From Laburnicola sp. R22_1 (lineage: Eukaryota; Ascomycota; Dothideomycetes; Pleosporales; Didymosphaeriaceae): a DNA stretch of 64,000 nucleotides. The stretch lies in the NCBI GenBank assembly GCA_014281115.1, contig JACONQ010000006.1:3410001-3474000 (forward strand), read 5' to 3'. Under the pieces are notes generated by a model. That model did not search any database, was not told where the DNA came from, and worked only from the letters and a program-made list of their open reading frames with translations. How positions within the stretch are numbered: the stretch's first letter is position 1; every line of letters begins with the position of its first letter. Shown in pieces: positions 1 to 8,151 of this stretch. Both the position numbers and the translations under genes were made by a program.

Positions 1-783
1 GCCCGGAATTCGGCATCTGCGCCATCATCTTCGTCGTCCCCTGCACCGCCACCTGCTGAGTCTGAGCCCGAGCCACAGCCAGTCGCTGTTGAGCGACCAT
101 ACGATACATCTGCAAATGCTGCAGCACCTGAAGGCTATATGCCTTCGCCTCGACCGTATATCGATGAAGCGCAGGATGAGCCTTCAGAGTTCGAGTGGAG
201 AAACTTGAAAAAGCTAGCCGTTCTTGTCCTGAGTTCACTCGTGTGGAAGAACAGGCAGGTACAAGACCAGATCCGGCCGCTCGGTGGCATTGAAGCCGTG
301 CTAAACTGCTGCTCATATGACGAGCACAATCCGTATATCCGCGAACATGCTATCATGTGCCTCCGTTTCCTCATGGAAGGCAACAAAGAGAACCAAGACC
401 ACATCCGCGCCCTCGAACGTTACGAAAAGGAGAAGCAAGGACCCAGTGCCGTCGAGCCTCCTCAGGCCCCTGCAAACAAGCCACCCGTGAGCGTGCGTGT
501 ACCTGACGAAGTTCTTGACCAACAAGGCTACGAAACATATATGGACGCCAAGGGTCAAGTCATGCTGCGCAAGCGCGAAGCAAAACCTCCTGTAGTGAGC
601 AATACGGGAAAAGGCAAGGCCAAACTGGAGACGAGGGACCCGAAGGATCTTGAGCAACTGGTGCAGCAGGTTATGCGTGAGTTACCTGCACGAGTGCAGG
701 GCGTCAAGCATGATGCCGAGCAGGCGGCTGCACTGGCGAAACTGGACAAGGAGTTTGATGGACCTTGTTCCGGGAAGAGCTGA
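1..783 (+). CDS. Ataxin-10 / CTR86-family protein, 3' part of gene
   Basis: The frame is open from the first base of the window, so the gene begins upstream and only its last 260 codons are seen. It starts with a Ser/Pro/Glu-rich linker (about codons 5-45). The region around codons 60-140, with the motifs GGIEAVLNCC, DEHNPYIREHAI and CLRFLMEGNKENQ, is the signature of the ataxin-10 C-terminal (Atx10homo_assoc) domain. In this family (yeast Ctr86, human ATXN10) the domain forms an armadillo-like helical repeat and acts in the cytosol; the yeast name comes from a weak link to copper transport, so no enzymatic reaction can be assigned. A charged, lower-complexity tail follows, rich in Lys, Glu and Gln, ending at the TGA at 781-783. 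Family assignment is confident; the 5' part and any upstream introns lie outside the window. Confidence 0.9.
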   Translation, partial: ARNSASAPSSSSSPAPPPAESEPEPQPVAVERPYDTSANAAAPEGYMPSPRPYIDEAQDEPSEFEWRNLKKLAVLVLSSLVWKNRQVQDQIRPLGGIEAVLNCCSYDEHNPYIREHAIMCLRFLMEGNKENQDHIRALERYEKEKQGPSAVEPPQAPANKPPVSVRVPDEVLDQQGYETYMDAKGQVMLRKREAKPPVVSNTGKGKAKLETRDPKDLEQLVQQVMRELPARVQGVKHDAEQAAALAKLDKEFDGPCSGKS

Positions 784-862
784 AATCTTCCAAGCACTGA
801 TACACTTTTATTTGAGTAACTTTGTGCTAATAGCGTATTATGGGACAGAATGTCGCCGCGAG

Positions 863-1051
863 ATGCCTAGCGCCCGCCGGCACGTCGACCGCTCCATACC
901 GTTGGCCACTTCGAACCCCCAGATCATTGATCTACAACGGGATTGGTACAGGCGGCTGACGGAGGCGAGTGAGGAAGAAGCGAATGCTATAGCTTCTGAG
1001 GTACGGTCTCAGTTGGAAGCTTACGACACGCTGTTTGTTGGAGATACATAG
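863..1051 (+). CDS. Possible small hypothetical protein (62 aa), doubtful
   Basis: A short ORF begins at an ATG 80 bp after the ataxin-10-like stop codon. Its second half (from NPQIIDLQRDWYRR to the end) has the charged, regularly spaced Leu/Ala pattern of an amphipathic helix and ends in DTLFVGDT. It matches no family I know. The frame extends upstream without a stop into the ataxin-10 gene, so it could also be a read-through shadow or an alternative last exon, but I found no convincing GT-AG pair of usual length to join it. It may simply be 3' UTR. Confidence 0.22.
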   Translation: MPSARRHVDRSIPLATSNPQIIDLQRDWYRRLTEASEEEANAIASEVRSQLEAYDTLFVGDT

Positions 1052-1534
1052 GGCGGGACGCGATTGGCCAGGTACCACTGCTGGCTCAGGCGATGGAAGC
1101 CTCGAGAAGTGGAGATTCAACGTACGATGCAGATTGACAGCAGGAATTAGGAAGCGATGAATCTTCGGAGAGCATCGGACGATGCCCGATTATTGTTCAT
1201 GGGTTCAGTGGTAGACATAAAAGTACCTCATCCTCTGATCTCTATGCTTTGATTCATGTAGCGATTATTCTCTGTGTGCTGAATTCATGTGCCGATCTTA
1301 AACATATTTTACGACCCATGAGTATAACAACCAAGAAAACAAACTCACACTACTAATACTCGCAAGTATTGTGCAAGCAATTCGAGGCCATGGATCCGGA
1401 TTGTTATTCGCGCGTGTGGAACAACAAACTTGTTCCACAACTACCCTATATCAACGCACCTGTTCATTCTCCTCTCTCAAGCTCCCCAGTCGAACCACTA
1501 CAATTCTAAACTTAAACTACACCTAGATACCAAC

Positions 1535-2094
1535 ATGGCCAACTGTAGTACTGGTCGCGGCAACAGCAGCGGCTCCAACCGCCCTCCCTCCCCACCACCT
1601 CCCACGCACGCGTTTCACCTCCTCCTCCTCCACCTCCCCCTCCGCGCCCGCCCACCCAATTCGACATCCAAATCGAGCAAATCTTTCAACGCATAACATC
1701 CCTTTCCAACTTAATCGAGACCTTAATAGCTGAGTCGCAAGATGCGTTGCAGACTGTCGTTGACAGACTCGAGTCGAACCTTGTGTCTAGGATAGAAGAG
1801 TTAGAGCAAGGGGTAAATCGGTTGGAGCTTCAGATTCTGAATGTAAGGACTGGGGTTGAGGAGACAAGGAAGAAGGTTTTGGATGTGGAGAAGTTGGTTT
1901 TAAGGGTGGAGGCGGGTGTGTTGAGGGGGGGGATTGAGCGGGCGAGGGGAGAGATTGAGGCGTTGAGGGTGGAAGAGGAGGGGGATAGGGGGCATGAGGC
2001 GAATGTAGGGGCTGGGGAGAATAGTATGGACTTGGATAGGGAGAGTGGGAGTGAGAGGGGTGGGGGAGATAGAGGAGGAGACGAGGAGTGGTAA
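1535..2094 (+). CDS. Hypothetical Pro-rich / coiled-coil protein with apparent frameshift
   Basis: The ATG at 1535 opens a frame beginning MANCSTGRGNSSGSNRPP that runs into a CCTCC-rich tract and stops at 1694. From about 1549 another frame (offset by one) is open and continues without a stop to 2094: a proline run near 1621-1650, then a long amphipathic stretch (FDIQIEQIFQRITSLSNLIE, then the region from TVVDRLESN to about 2000) with heptad-like Leu/Ile/Val spacing typical of a coiled coil, then an acidic/Gly-rich tail ending DRGGDEEW. That frame has no ATG of its own before 1747. The simplest reading is one protein of about 185 aa with a one-base indel in the low-complexity pyrimidine tract at about 1560-1640. 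The only plausible intron there (1612-1677) is a multiple of three and would not correct the frame. Function unknown. Confidence 0.45.
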
Positions 2095-2403
2095 TAACTA
2101 TGGGCCATGTGTGAGATGTTGAGAGAGCGTTGGGAGAGACTATCGAGCAAGCTTGATTTCATAAGCTCCCATAAGTATGGAAAGGTCTCTCGCGTGGAGG
2201 AAATTGTGTCCGTCATTCTGGTTGAAATTGAAAAGCGATGAATATCACGGGAGAACGTCACTGGTGCATATGTACAGTATTAGTATGTGCATGTTTCCAT
2301 TTGATTCATGCACAAAAGAACAAACAATGATAGTCTGAAGAAATGGGGGATTTGATACAACAGCGGTTTAGTTTGGTTTCCTCCTGTTACACACGGCATA
2401 CGC

Positions 2404-3195
2404 ATGGAAGCAGTCACCGAGCCACACCACATTTGGCTTAGGCCTAGTAATACAAACACGCCCGGGCACACAGCTTACACACATGTGGACCACCGACACA
2501 AAGCGTTTTCATCTCAGCGCAACATGGGCGTCCCAAAGTCCAACATATTATACAGGTTCTCGTGCCTGCAACGAATCATCGGGCTTCAACGACACTTAGA
2601 CCTTCAACGACGCTCCATTTGGACTTCGGTACAAGATGTGCACCTTCGACCATGGTTTGCAGACCTAAAACAGCGACCGGCTCGATCAGAAAGGGAAGAA
2701 AAATTCCGGGAGATGATGGGAGAGGCACCACAGATCCGCTCAGTGGTCCTTAAAACAAGTCGTTCGCCGGACCCACACAGGGCAGAAATCATTGAAGACT
2801 TCCCAGGTGGGAACATGGCGCCTGCCAACACTACAGCCCCTGATATTAGGATATCCTTCTACTTCTACTCGTTCGATATTGTTGGAAGAGAACATGAACA
2901 CGTACAGTGGCAAATCGAGTTCCGCATTCCAAGCATGAAGCCTCCGAAGTTGAGACACGTGCTTGGTTTTCTAGTCAGGCGAATTTCCAAACCGACGAAA
3001 AGTTTATACGAGAAAGCTTTGCTGAGATACTTTGACACGTATGAAGCCAACAGGTATAGAGTCAATGTTCGCGTCATGGCAAGGAATGTCGAAGTAGCAT
3101 GCACGCTACAAGAAGGATCCTATCCCTGCTGGTACGGGCCCACGGAGGAGGATTATATCGAGACCACCCACTGTGTGCTAGGTACTGGGTTATAG
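2404..3195 (+). CDS. Hypothetical protein, probably the 5' half of a split gene
   Basis: This 263-aa ORF starts at the first ATG after an in-frame stop at 2353, though a later ATG such as 2524 is equally possible. No known domain was recognised. The N-terminal third is basic and looks poorly structured. From about residue 110 it becomes protein-like, with an alternating hydrophobic segment (ISFYFYSFDIVGREHEHV) and a second block at about residues 190-245 (YFDTYEANRYRVNVRVMARN) that resembles beta-strands. The last nine codons lie inside a 118-bp repeat unit. Removing that unit in silico joins this frame directly to the 3317-4429 ORF, so the TAG at 3193-3195 may not be the ancestral end. Codon use resembles its neighbours. 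Confidence 0.5.
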   Translation: MEAVTEPHHIWLRPSNTNTPGHTAYTHVDHRHKAFSSQRNMGVPKSNILYRFSCLQRIIGLQRHLDLQRRSIWTSVQDVHLRPWFADLKQRPARSEREEKFREMMGEAPQIRSVVLKTSRSPDPHRAEIIEDFPGGNMAPANTTAPDIRISFYFYSFDIVGREHEHVQWQIEFRIPSMKPPKLRHVLGFLVRRISKPTKSLYEKALLRYFDTYEANRYRVNVRVMARNVEVACTLQEGSYPCWYGPTEEDYIETTHCVLGTGL

Positions 3196-3286
3196 TGCCT
3201 CCTGTTTTACTCCTCTCTGTGTATGGTGCGGACTCGACCTTGGTTAGAATCTCCACACGACGAAGATCTTCAATATCGAGACCACC
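3155..3286. repeat. 14-bp direct repeats bounding a 118-bp unit between two ORFs
   Basis: The 14-mer ATATCGAGACCACC occurs at 3155-3168 and again, exactly, at 3273-3286. The 104 bp between the copies have no inverted ends. The unit length (118) is one more than a multiple of three, so it shifts the reading frame from that of the upstream ORF to that of the downstream ORF. No GT-AG pair with good fungal donor and branch signals gives the same result. Confidence 0.8.
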
Positions 3287-3316
3287 AATGATAGGGAGAG
3301 GCTCCGGACTTTTCCT

Positions 3317-4429
3317 ATGGAAGAACAAATTCAGAAACTCCACAAACAGTCTTTGGAATTTGAACGGCTGTTTGCACGTGGAAAAGAAGCTTCAGACGAA
3401 GACCGAGCAGAAGCAGAATCAAGAAATCAGGTGTACTTGGAGTTGCTTCGGCGATACAATGAGCCGCACTCAGCTCAAGACGTTGAGCTATGTAGGCAGA
3501 TCAAGTTTCATCACGGTCACTCGTACATTCATATCGCCCGCCTCTTGGATCTTCCGCCTTTGTATGTCGTTCGAAGAGCGAGAGATCTCTACGGTGACTC
3601 GCCAATCAGACTTGTAGAGCGCTGGACCTCGGAGAATTCAAGAGAGTTAAAAGACATGTGTCAAGATCAGATGCCAATGCCGCAGATGGCACTTCTTTTT
3701 CAACGGACAGTAAAAAACATTACGGCCGAGCTGAGGAAAAATGGATGGCAATTATCCCAACAGAATACGAGTAACAAGGACAAGCAAAATCTGGAAACTT
3801 TTACCAACAGAATGTCTACAATTCTAGCGACTCTCCTGCAACACGACGTGCCGGAGGCTATGCGAGTAGCGCTAGAGAGTCACTCGATTGCCACATGGGT
3901 GAACGTTGTTTCGACTTGCATATCAGACGACATGAAGAGACTGCTCGGTAGTACATGCCCACCAACATGGACTCAGCTCAAAGAACTTCCCGTGGTAGAC
4001 AGCTCACAATCAGGTGTATACGCACGTATGACTGAACGGTCGGAGAGCTTTCGATCTACAGATCGCTATCTCTACATAGGGTCAGCGACCGGTGTTGGTG
4101 GGCTCAAAGTCCGTGCGCAAAGTCATAGGTCGCGCAACTCCAGGCTGCAAAAGGAAAAAGAGGGGCTGGGTCTTGATGGAGATGACCACTTCGTCAAACT
4201 CTTAGTCATGCCCTCTGACTGGAGAACTATCGCGCAGGTACCGGATATACGGGCCACTGGCATTCTTGCTGAGGCGATATTCACGGTATGGCTCGGTTCT
4301 CTGGCCAAGGATAAAACCGATGGTGAACTTCTCCTTAGGTTTTGCCCTTGGAAACTGGAGACTTTGCCTTACACTGGATGGAACGCTCAGAACCCTCTTG
4401 CAACGAGATTACGAAGTTTAGCTGCGTAA
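3317..4429 (+). CDS. HTH-like / GIY-YIG nuclease-like protein (370 aa)
   Basis: Seen in the protein: an acidic/charged N-terminal helix (residues 1-50); an HTH-like segment at about 66-92 (GHSYIHIARLLDLPPLYVVR); a second at about 112-144 (MPMPQMALLFQRTVKNITAE) resembling Myb/homeodomain-like helices; a linker to about 225; then GVY at 233-235 and YIG at 253-255 followed by GLKVRAQSHRS, with Arg266 and His270 placed as in GIY-YIG endonucleases. Further on, Glu319 in GILAEAIF and Asn356 in TGWNAQN are candidates for the conserved metal-binding Glu and the late Asn. In that superfamily these residues cut one DNA strand using the GIY Tyr and a single metal ion. Assignment rests on motifs only; the GVY-YIG spacing is longer than in phage homing enzymes. 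The start at 3317 follows an in-frame stop at 3245, but the true N-terminus may be the 2404-3195 ORF. A sequence-specific DNA-cutting or DNA-processing role is an inference. Confidence 0.6.
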   Translation: MEEQIQKLHKQSLEFERLFARGKEASDEDRAEAESRNQVYLELLRRYNEPHSAQDVELCRQIKFHHGHSYIHIARLLDLPPLYVVRRARDLYGDSPIRLVERWTSENSRELKDMCQDQMPMPQMALLFQRTVKNITAELRKNGWQLSQQNTSNKDKQNLETFTNRMSTILATLLQHDVPEAMRVALESHSIATWVNVVSTCISDDMKRLLGSTCPPTWTQLKELPVVDSSQSGVYARMTERSESFRSTDRYLYIGSATGVGGLKVRAQSHRSRNSRLQKEKEGLGLDGDDHFVKLLVMPSDWRTIAQVPDIRATGILAEAIFTVWLGSLAKDKTDGELLLRFCPWKLETLPYTGWNAQNPLATRLRSLAA

Positions 4430-4583
4430 GAAGTGGGGGTTTGAACGACACAGCTGTGTTTTCGTCGGACGTCTAGATGGAGCCACCCGCACAGTGAACA
4501 GCGTCGCATTTTGTGCTCGCAGCTATGCATACAATATTACGAGTCTTACTCTATTTGTAAATCGTTCTACTAAGCAAGCTAAA

Positions 4584-5789
4584 TCATTCAACCCAAACCA
4601 CCGAACTTATCCCATCCTCCCCACCATACGTCCCCCTCGGCGCAATATCGACATTGGCCACCAACGGACCCAGCTTGCCAGTCTTTGCATCCCTCTTCAC
4701 AATCGCAACATTCGCCGTCGTCTGCCCCCCGATAGCCGCATAGGTCCCCGCCTCATTGAACTCAAACGACCGCGGATAGTACCCATGTGCGTTCGTCAGC
4801 TCCTGGAACGTAAGCTTGCCACCACTGCCAATCTTGAAGATTGCAATGGAATCCTGCTCGAAGCCAAAGGTGGTGTCGTTGCGGTTCGATGCGTACAGGA
4901 AGTTGCCGACGGTACGAATCTCGGCTGACTTGACGGTCACGTTGCCCAGTGGCACGTTGGGGCCGTAATTGGAGAGCGTCTGGGTCAGTTTGAGGGAGAG
5001 GCAGGAGGCTTTGGGGCCGTAGGCATGGCTCGGGTATATGACGTCGTACACGCCGATGGAGCTACTGACCTCATTGAGGCTATAGTACTTGAAAGTGCGT
5101 CCAGCCTTGCGGAACAGTCCGTGACGCGGGCCGTCACCGGGGAGAGAAGCGATAGCCGGGCAAGCCGTGAGAGCACCGCTGTTCTTGTTGACTTTGAAAA
5201 TCCGTGTAAGATCGGCGCCGAGATCGGGCACAATCATGAAGTCGCCAGTCGGGTCAGTGAAAGCGGCGTGTGGATGCGGCTTGTCCTGGCGATCGGGACG
5301 TGGGCCAGGCGCAGTCATTGTGAACTCGAGCATTTGGAGGGCCTTGGATTTGGATGTGATGGGCAACTTGTACGTCGTAATGGTCGACGGAGAATACTCC
5401 GATGTGATGATGTAGCTCCTACCATCAGGTCCACCATAAGTCGATCCATGGACGCTGTTTCCGGGCGTGGGAGCGGAGCCCGTCAAAGCCAAAGCACCTG
5501 TTTTGTCGAAGCTCTTTCCAAGGGACCACTGTGTGATGACACCGCTTCCTTGCCAGCTCTCGTCAATGCAATAGACGGTGCGCTTCTCATCGTCGACGTG
5601 TAGCCATGCAGGCGTCACGCCGCAACCCGTGGTGTTTGCGACGATTTTGAGACTGGCTTTCGAGGAACTTTGAAAAGAGAGGTCCAAAGTGTAGATCTGG
5701 CCCGAAAAATGAGTGGACAGGAGCTTAACCGCGGACGTCTGCGACAGCACAGAGAGGCCTAAAAGAGCGATTGACTTGATCGAAGCCAT
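4584..5789 (-). CDS. Secreted lactonase-like seven-bladed beta-propeller protein (401 aa)
   Basis: The family is the 6-phosphogluconolactonase/YkgB-type lactonase fold (PF10282 type), which in fungi also includes carboxy-cis,cis-muconate cyclase-like proteins. Diagnostic stretches are KPHPHAAFTDPTGDF followed by MIVPDLGADLTRIFKV (a propeller blade with the conserved PDLGAD), GDGPRHGLF, and the repeated blade endings such as TYAAIGGQTTANVAIV. The start is taken at the ATG at 5789, because it gives a clean signal peptide (MASIKSIALLGLSVLSQTSA, predicted cleavage after SA); the upstream in-frame start at 5819 is GTG and is unlikely. Length is normal and there are no introns. A signal peptide argues for an extracellular or cell-wall protein, so a role in the cytosolic pentose-phosphate pathway is unlikely; the substrate cannot be read from sequence. 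It is convergent with the gene at 3317-4429, with 154 bp between them. Confidence 0.85.
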   Translation of the reverse strand: MASIKSIALLGLSVLSQTSAVKLLSTHFSGQIYTLDLSFQSSSKASLKIVANTTGCGVTPAWLHVDDEKRTVYCIDESWQGSGVITQWSLGKSFDKTGALALTGSAPTPGNSVHGSTYGGPDGRSYIITSEYSPSTITTYKLPITSKSKALQMLEFTMTAPGPRPDRQDKPHPHAAFTDPTGDFMIVPDLGADLTRIFKVNKNSGALTACPAIASLPGDGPRHGLFRKAGRTFKYYSLNEVSSSIGVYDVIYPSHAYGPKASCLSLKLTQTLSNYGPNVPLGNVTVKSAEIRTVGNFLYASNRNDTTFGFEQDSIAIFKIGSGGKLTFQELTNAHGYYPRSFEFNEAGTYAAIGGQTTANVAIVKRDAKTGKLGPLVANVDIAPRGTYGGEDGISSVVWVE

Positions 5790-6002
5790 TGTTGAACGAT
5801 CTGATCTTGACGTGAGCACTTGAGCTGCGCAGTTGCCCTCACAGATGGGATCGCTTCAATTTAAACCTTGCACCCATGCATTGAGCCGGAATCGAGCACT
5901 CTGTTCCTCCGGGAATCTGATCCTTTCTCCGCACTTTGGGGATGGTTCACGCAGGAACGTTCGTCATTCCACGTGGTGGTTACCTATATTGATTAGCCTG
6001 TG

Positions 6003-6083
6003 GCCCAATCAAATTGGCTCGTCTCCAGCCGACCGGGTAAAGAGGTTGGAATCGCGGGCGCGTTGTCCGATAATCCGGATTAT
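6003..6083. promoter_or_regulatory. CCAAT pair and 14-bp palindrome upstream of the lactonase-like gene
   Basis: Between the lactonase start (5789) and the end of the pectin lyase gene (6349) are CCAATCAAATTGG at 6005-6017, which reads as CCAAT on both strands, and the perfect palindrome ATAATCCGGATTAT at 6070-6083. CCAAT boxes bind the HAP complex in fungi. CCG half-sites in palindromes are typical of Zn(II)2Cys6 regulators. Occupancy is not shown by sequence alone. Confidence 0.3.
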
Positions 6084-6348
6084 GGCTTAACAGGGACGTT
6101 GTAGAATAATGTATCGCATTGGATATTACCGTAGTGCGATCGGTAGGATCTTGGAAAGATGTTGGAGGCGCAACGACTCGGAAGAAGCGATGTGAGTTTG
6201 ACAAATTGCTACGCGAGCTTGCTGCGCGCTGTGCATTGATTGAAAGATCCTTGCTGAAAAGATATATACAATAGAAAATAAGAGCTCATTCCTTGTGATG
6301 AAGAGCTAGGGCTGACCTCTTGCACCAGTCTCTCTCACCATTTCTCAT

Positions 6349-7607
6349 TCAGACCTTGCCAAAACCTGCACTGCTGCGCACGCCCGACGCGTCGGTATCC
6401 GCTGCCGCAACGCCGCTGCCGAAGGAACTCAGAATATCGGAATCGGTGCCACTGAAAGCACCGGAGCTGGTTAGGGTGTTGGCTACGCAGGCGCGACCAA
6501 GAGCACTTGAGCAAACCGAAGGGTCTTCAGCAGTGAAAAGCTTGCCGGCGATGTTCGGATCGACAGGAGTGGTGACACCGTCAAAGACGTTGCCTTCTGC
6601 GAGTATGTTGGCCCCAGCCTCAACTTCGAAAGCGTGGCCGGAGGCGTCAATGTCGCCCCAGTAGTTGTTGACAGCGTGCAGTACCGTGTTTCCGCCGACC
6701 TTGGGACCGCGGCTAGAGGTGTTATGGATGTAGTTGCCCTTGAAAGTTACAGTATCGTCGGAGCCAAGGAATAGCACTGCCCTGATGTGGGTGTTAGTGA
6801 ACAATAGTCGTTTGCAAAAGCGGATGAGTCACGTACCAGTAGTGGTAGGCATTGCAGTTGGCTGACCAGGATGTTGTGCCATCAATCTCACTGTTGGAGA
6901 TGGTCACTTTCCCGGAGGACGACTCGCCCAGAACGATGTGTTGACGACCAATGAGGGACGTCTTGACGTGGTCGATCCAGATCATGTCACCGCCGTCAAT
7001 CGTGATAGCATCTCCACCCCAGACATATTGCGGATTGATTTCGGTAACGTGAATGTTCTGAATGATGATGTTGGACACGCCGTTGGCCATGCGCAGACTG
7101 GACAGTGGTTCGTTAGAAGGTCCGTCATCTTGATGAGAACGTGATAGGTGAGACTTACCCCTTGCCCTTGATGACTCCCTTGGTTCCTTCTCCGACGATG
7201 GTCTTGTCCGACGCAACGGCAATACCCTCCACGCCAGCGGCGTTGTACGTTATGCTGCTCACAGTAGGCGCATCCGGTTGGTAGTTGGTGCACCAATCAT
7301 TTGCGTTGATGGCAATCTGGCACGCTTTTTCAGTGCCCCATGGGGAGCAGCCTGCAGATGTCGTTGTACCCTCAGTGTCAGTGAAATCAAACTCCTGATT
7401 CAAAACAATGACGCGGGCCTCGCTGTCACCGAGGTAGGAGACCAGCTCGTCTGTAGTAGTCGGATAGACTGCTTTGGCATCGCCTCCACCGGTTACGCCC
7501 GCAGCGAACCCCTCAGCTGAGCCCGAGACGGATGTGCCGCGTGTAAGGTTCGTAGGGGCAGCCAGAGCAGCGCTGGCACCGAGAAGAGCAATCGCGAATC
7601 GTTGCAT
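6349..7607 (-). CDS. Pectin lyase, polysaccharide lyase family 1, secreted (380 aa, three exons)
   Basis: Exons on the minus strand are 7607-7159, 7097-6837 and 6781-6349; the joined frame is 1143 nt and needs both introns. Intron 1 (61 bp) has GTAAGT, a CTAAC branch point and CAG; intron 2 (55 bp) has GTACGT, CTAAC and CAG. The start at 7607 gives a signal peptide ([18 protein letters not shown]). Markers of pectin lyase (EC 4.2.2.10, trans-elimination of methyl-esterified pectin outside the cell) are the early [20 protein letters not shown] with its disulfide cysteines, [29 protein letters not shown] with the catalytic-type Arg, CNAYHYW at the exon 2/3 join, and [20 protein letters not shown]. 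The WGGDAIT and IGRQH forms favour pectin lyase over Ca-dependent pectate lyase. The C-terminus is Ser/Gly-rich. Length is normal for fungal pectin lyases. It faces the AT-rich transposon block, a common place for plant-cell-wall enzymes and effectors. Confidence 0.92.
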
Positions 7608-7710
7608 GACTATGGCATATGGTGAACGGATGTATGGTGCAAGTAGCAAAAGCAAAGGAAGACGACTGTGCAAAAGCGAGTGACCAGCAAAAGAAAGCGG
7701 TCTCAAGACC

Positions 7711-7720
7711 TTTTTATATA
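7711..7720 (-). promoter_or_regulatory. TATA box of the pectin lyase gene
   Basis: On the minus strand this reads TATATAAAAA and lies about 105 bp upstream of the pectin lyase ATG, a normal TATA-to-start distance with a leader of about 70 bp. It is the only strong TATA-like element in the near upstream region. Confidence 0.55.
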
Positions 7721-8149
7721 CATCGTCGGCTGTGCATTCAATATGGACATCTCGAAAAACATGTCTGCTGTAAATTGTCGTGGTTTCACTTTAGTACACT
7801 CGGACCATGATTTCGACGTGAGGCTGATTGCTTGTCGGTTCATTGTTTCGGTCGATGCCGTGACAGTTCGTAGCGGCAACGGAAAGCGAAACTTCGGGCT
7901 GAAGGTGACGCAAGCATTTCGTGCCATGCCCCGGTCTCTTGCCCAGGCAGTTAATTCCGTAACCGCCGTTGCTTGTCGATGCTTGCATGGTGGTGCTTGT
8001 GTTTCATAGTGTTCAACTTGCTGGGACGCTTGCTCGGATTCGGTAAGCGTCGCCGCTTCTACACACATCTAATAGTTCTATTAATTAGGGGATATCTTAG
8101 CACCTCTTTAAAATTCCTACTTACCTACCTTTTTAAAAGTTAATATTAT
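7721..8149. other. Intergenic region and edge of the AT-rich block
   Basis: No gene is supported here; the two overlapping frames at 7668-8068 face each other and show no family motif. Base composition is gene-like to about 8065, then drops suddenly to AT-rich sequence, 80 bp before the first transposon. It presumably holds distal promoter sequence of the pectin lyase gene. Confidence 0.6.
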
Positions 8150-8151
8150 TA

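Noticed and set aside
650..862. Upstream part of the 650-1051 frame as an N-terminal coding region
   Set aside because: It overlaps the ataxin-10-family gene in another frame and has Cys/Ser/Arg-rich composition typical of a shadow frame; only the part after the ATG at 863 was kept, at low confidence.
1830..2261. Minus-strand 143-aa frame
   Set aside because: Ser/Leu-rich complement of the coiled-coil gene; no start context or domain.
3175..3298. Ordinary spliceosomal intron joining the two ORFs
   Set aside because: Phase-compatible pairs (for example donor at 3175 with acceptor at 3280 or 3298) have weak donors and no good branch point; the 14-bp repeat is a better explanation, but splicing is not excluded.
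3099..3617. 172-aa plus-strand frame overlapping the HTH/GIY-YIG gene
   Set aside because: Out of frame with both protein-like ORFs and without domain-like sequence; the 2404 and 3317 frames explain the region better.
5025..5603. 192-aa plus-strand frame inside the lactonase gene
   Set aside because: Complement of the propeller gene, which has a signal peptide and family motifs on the minus strand.
7668..8068. Frames of 113 and 121 aa on opposite strands upstream of the pectin lyase gene
   Set aside because: They mirror each other, have no recognisable domain and cover the promoter region.
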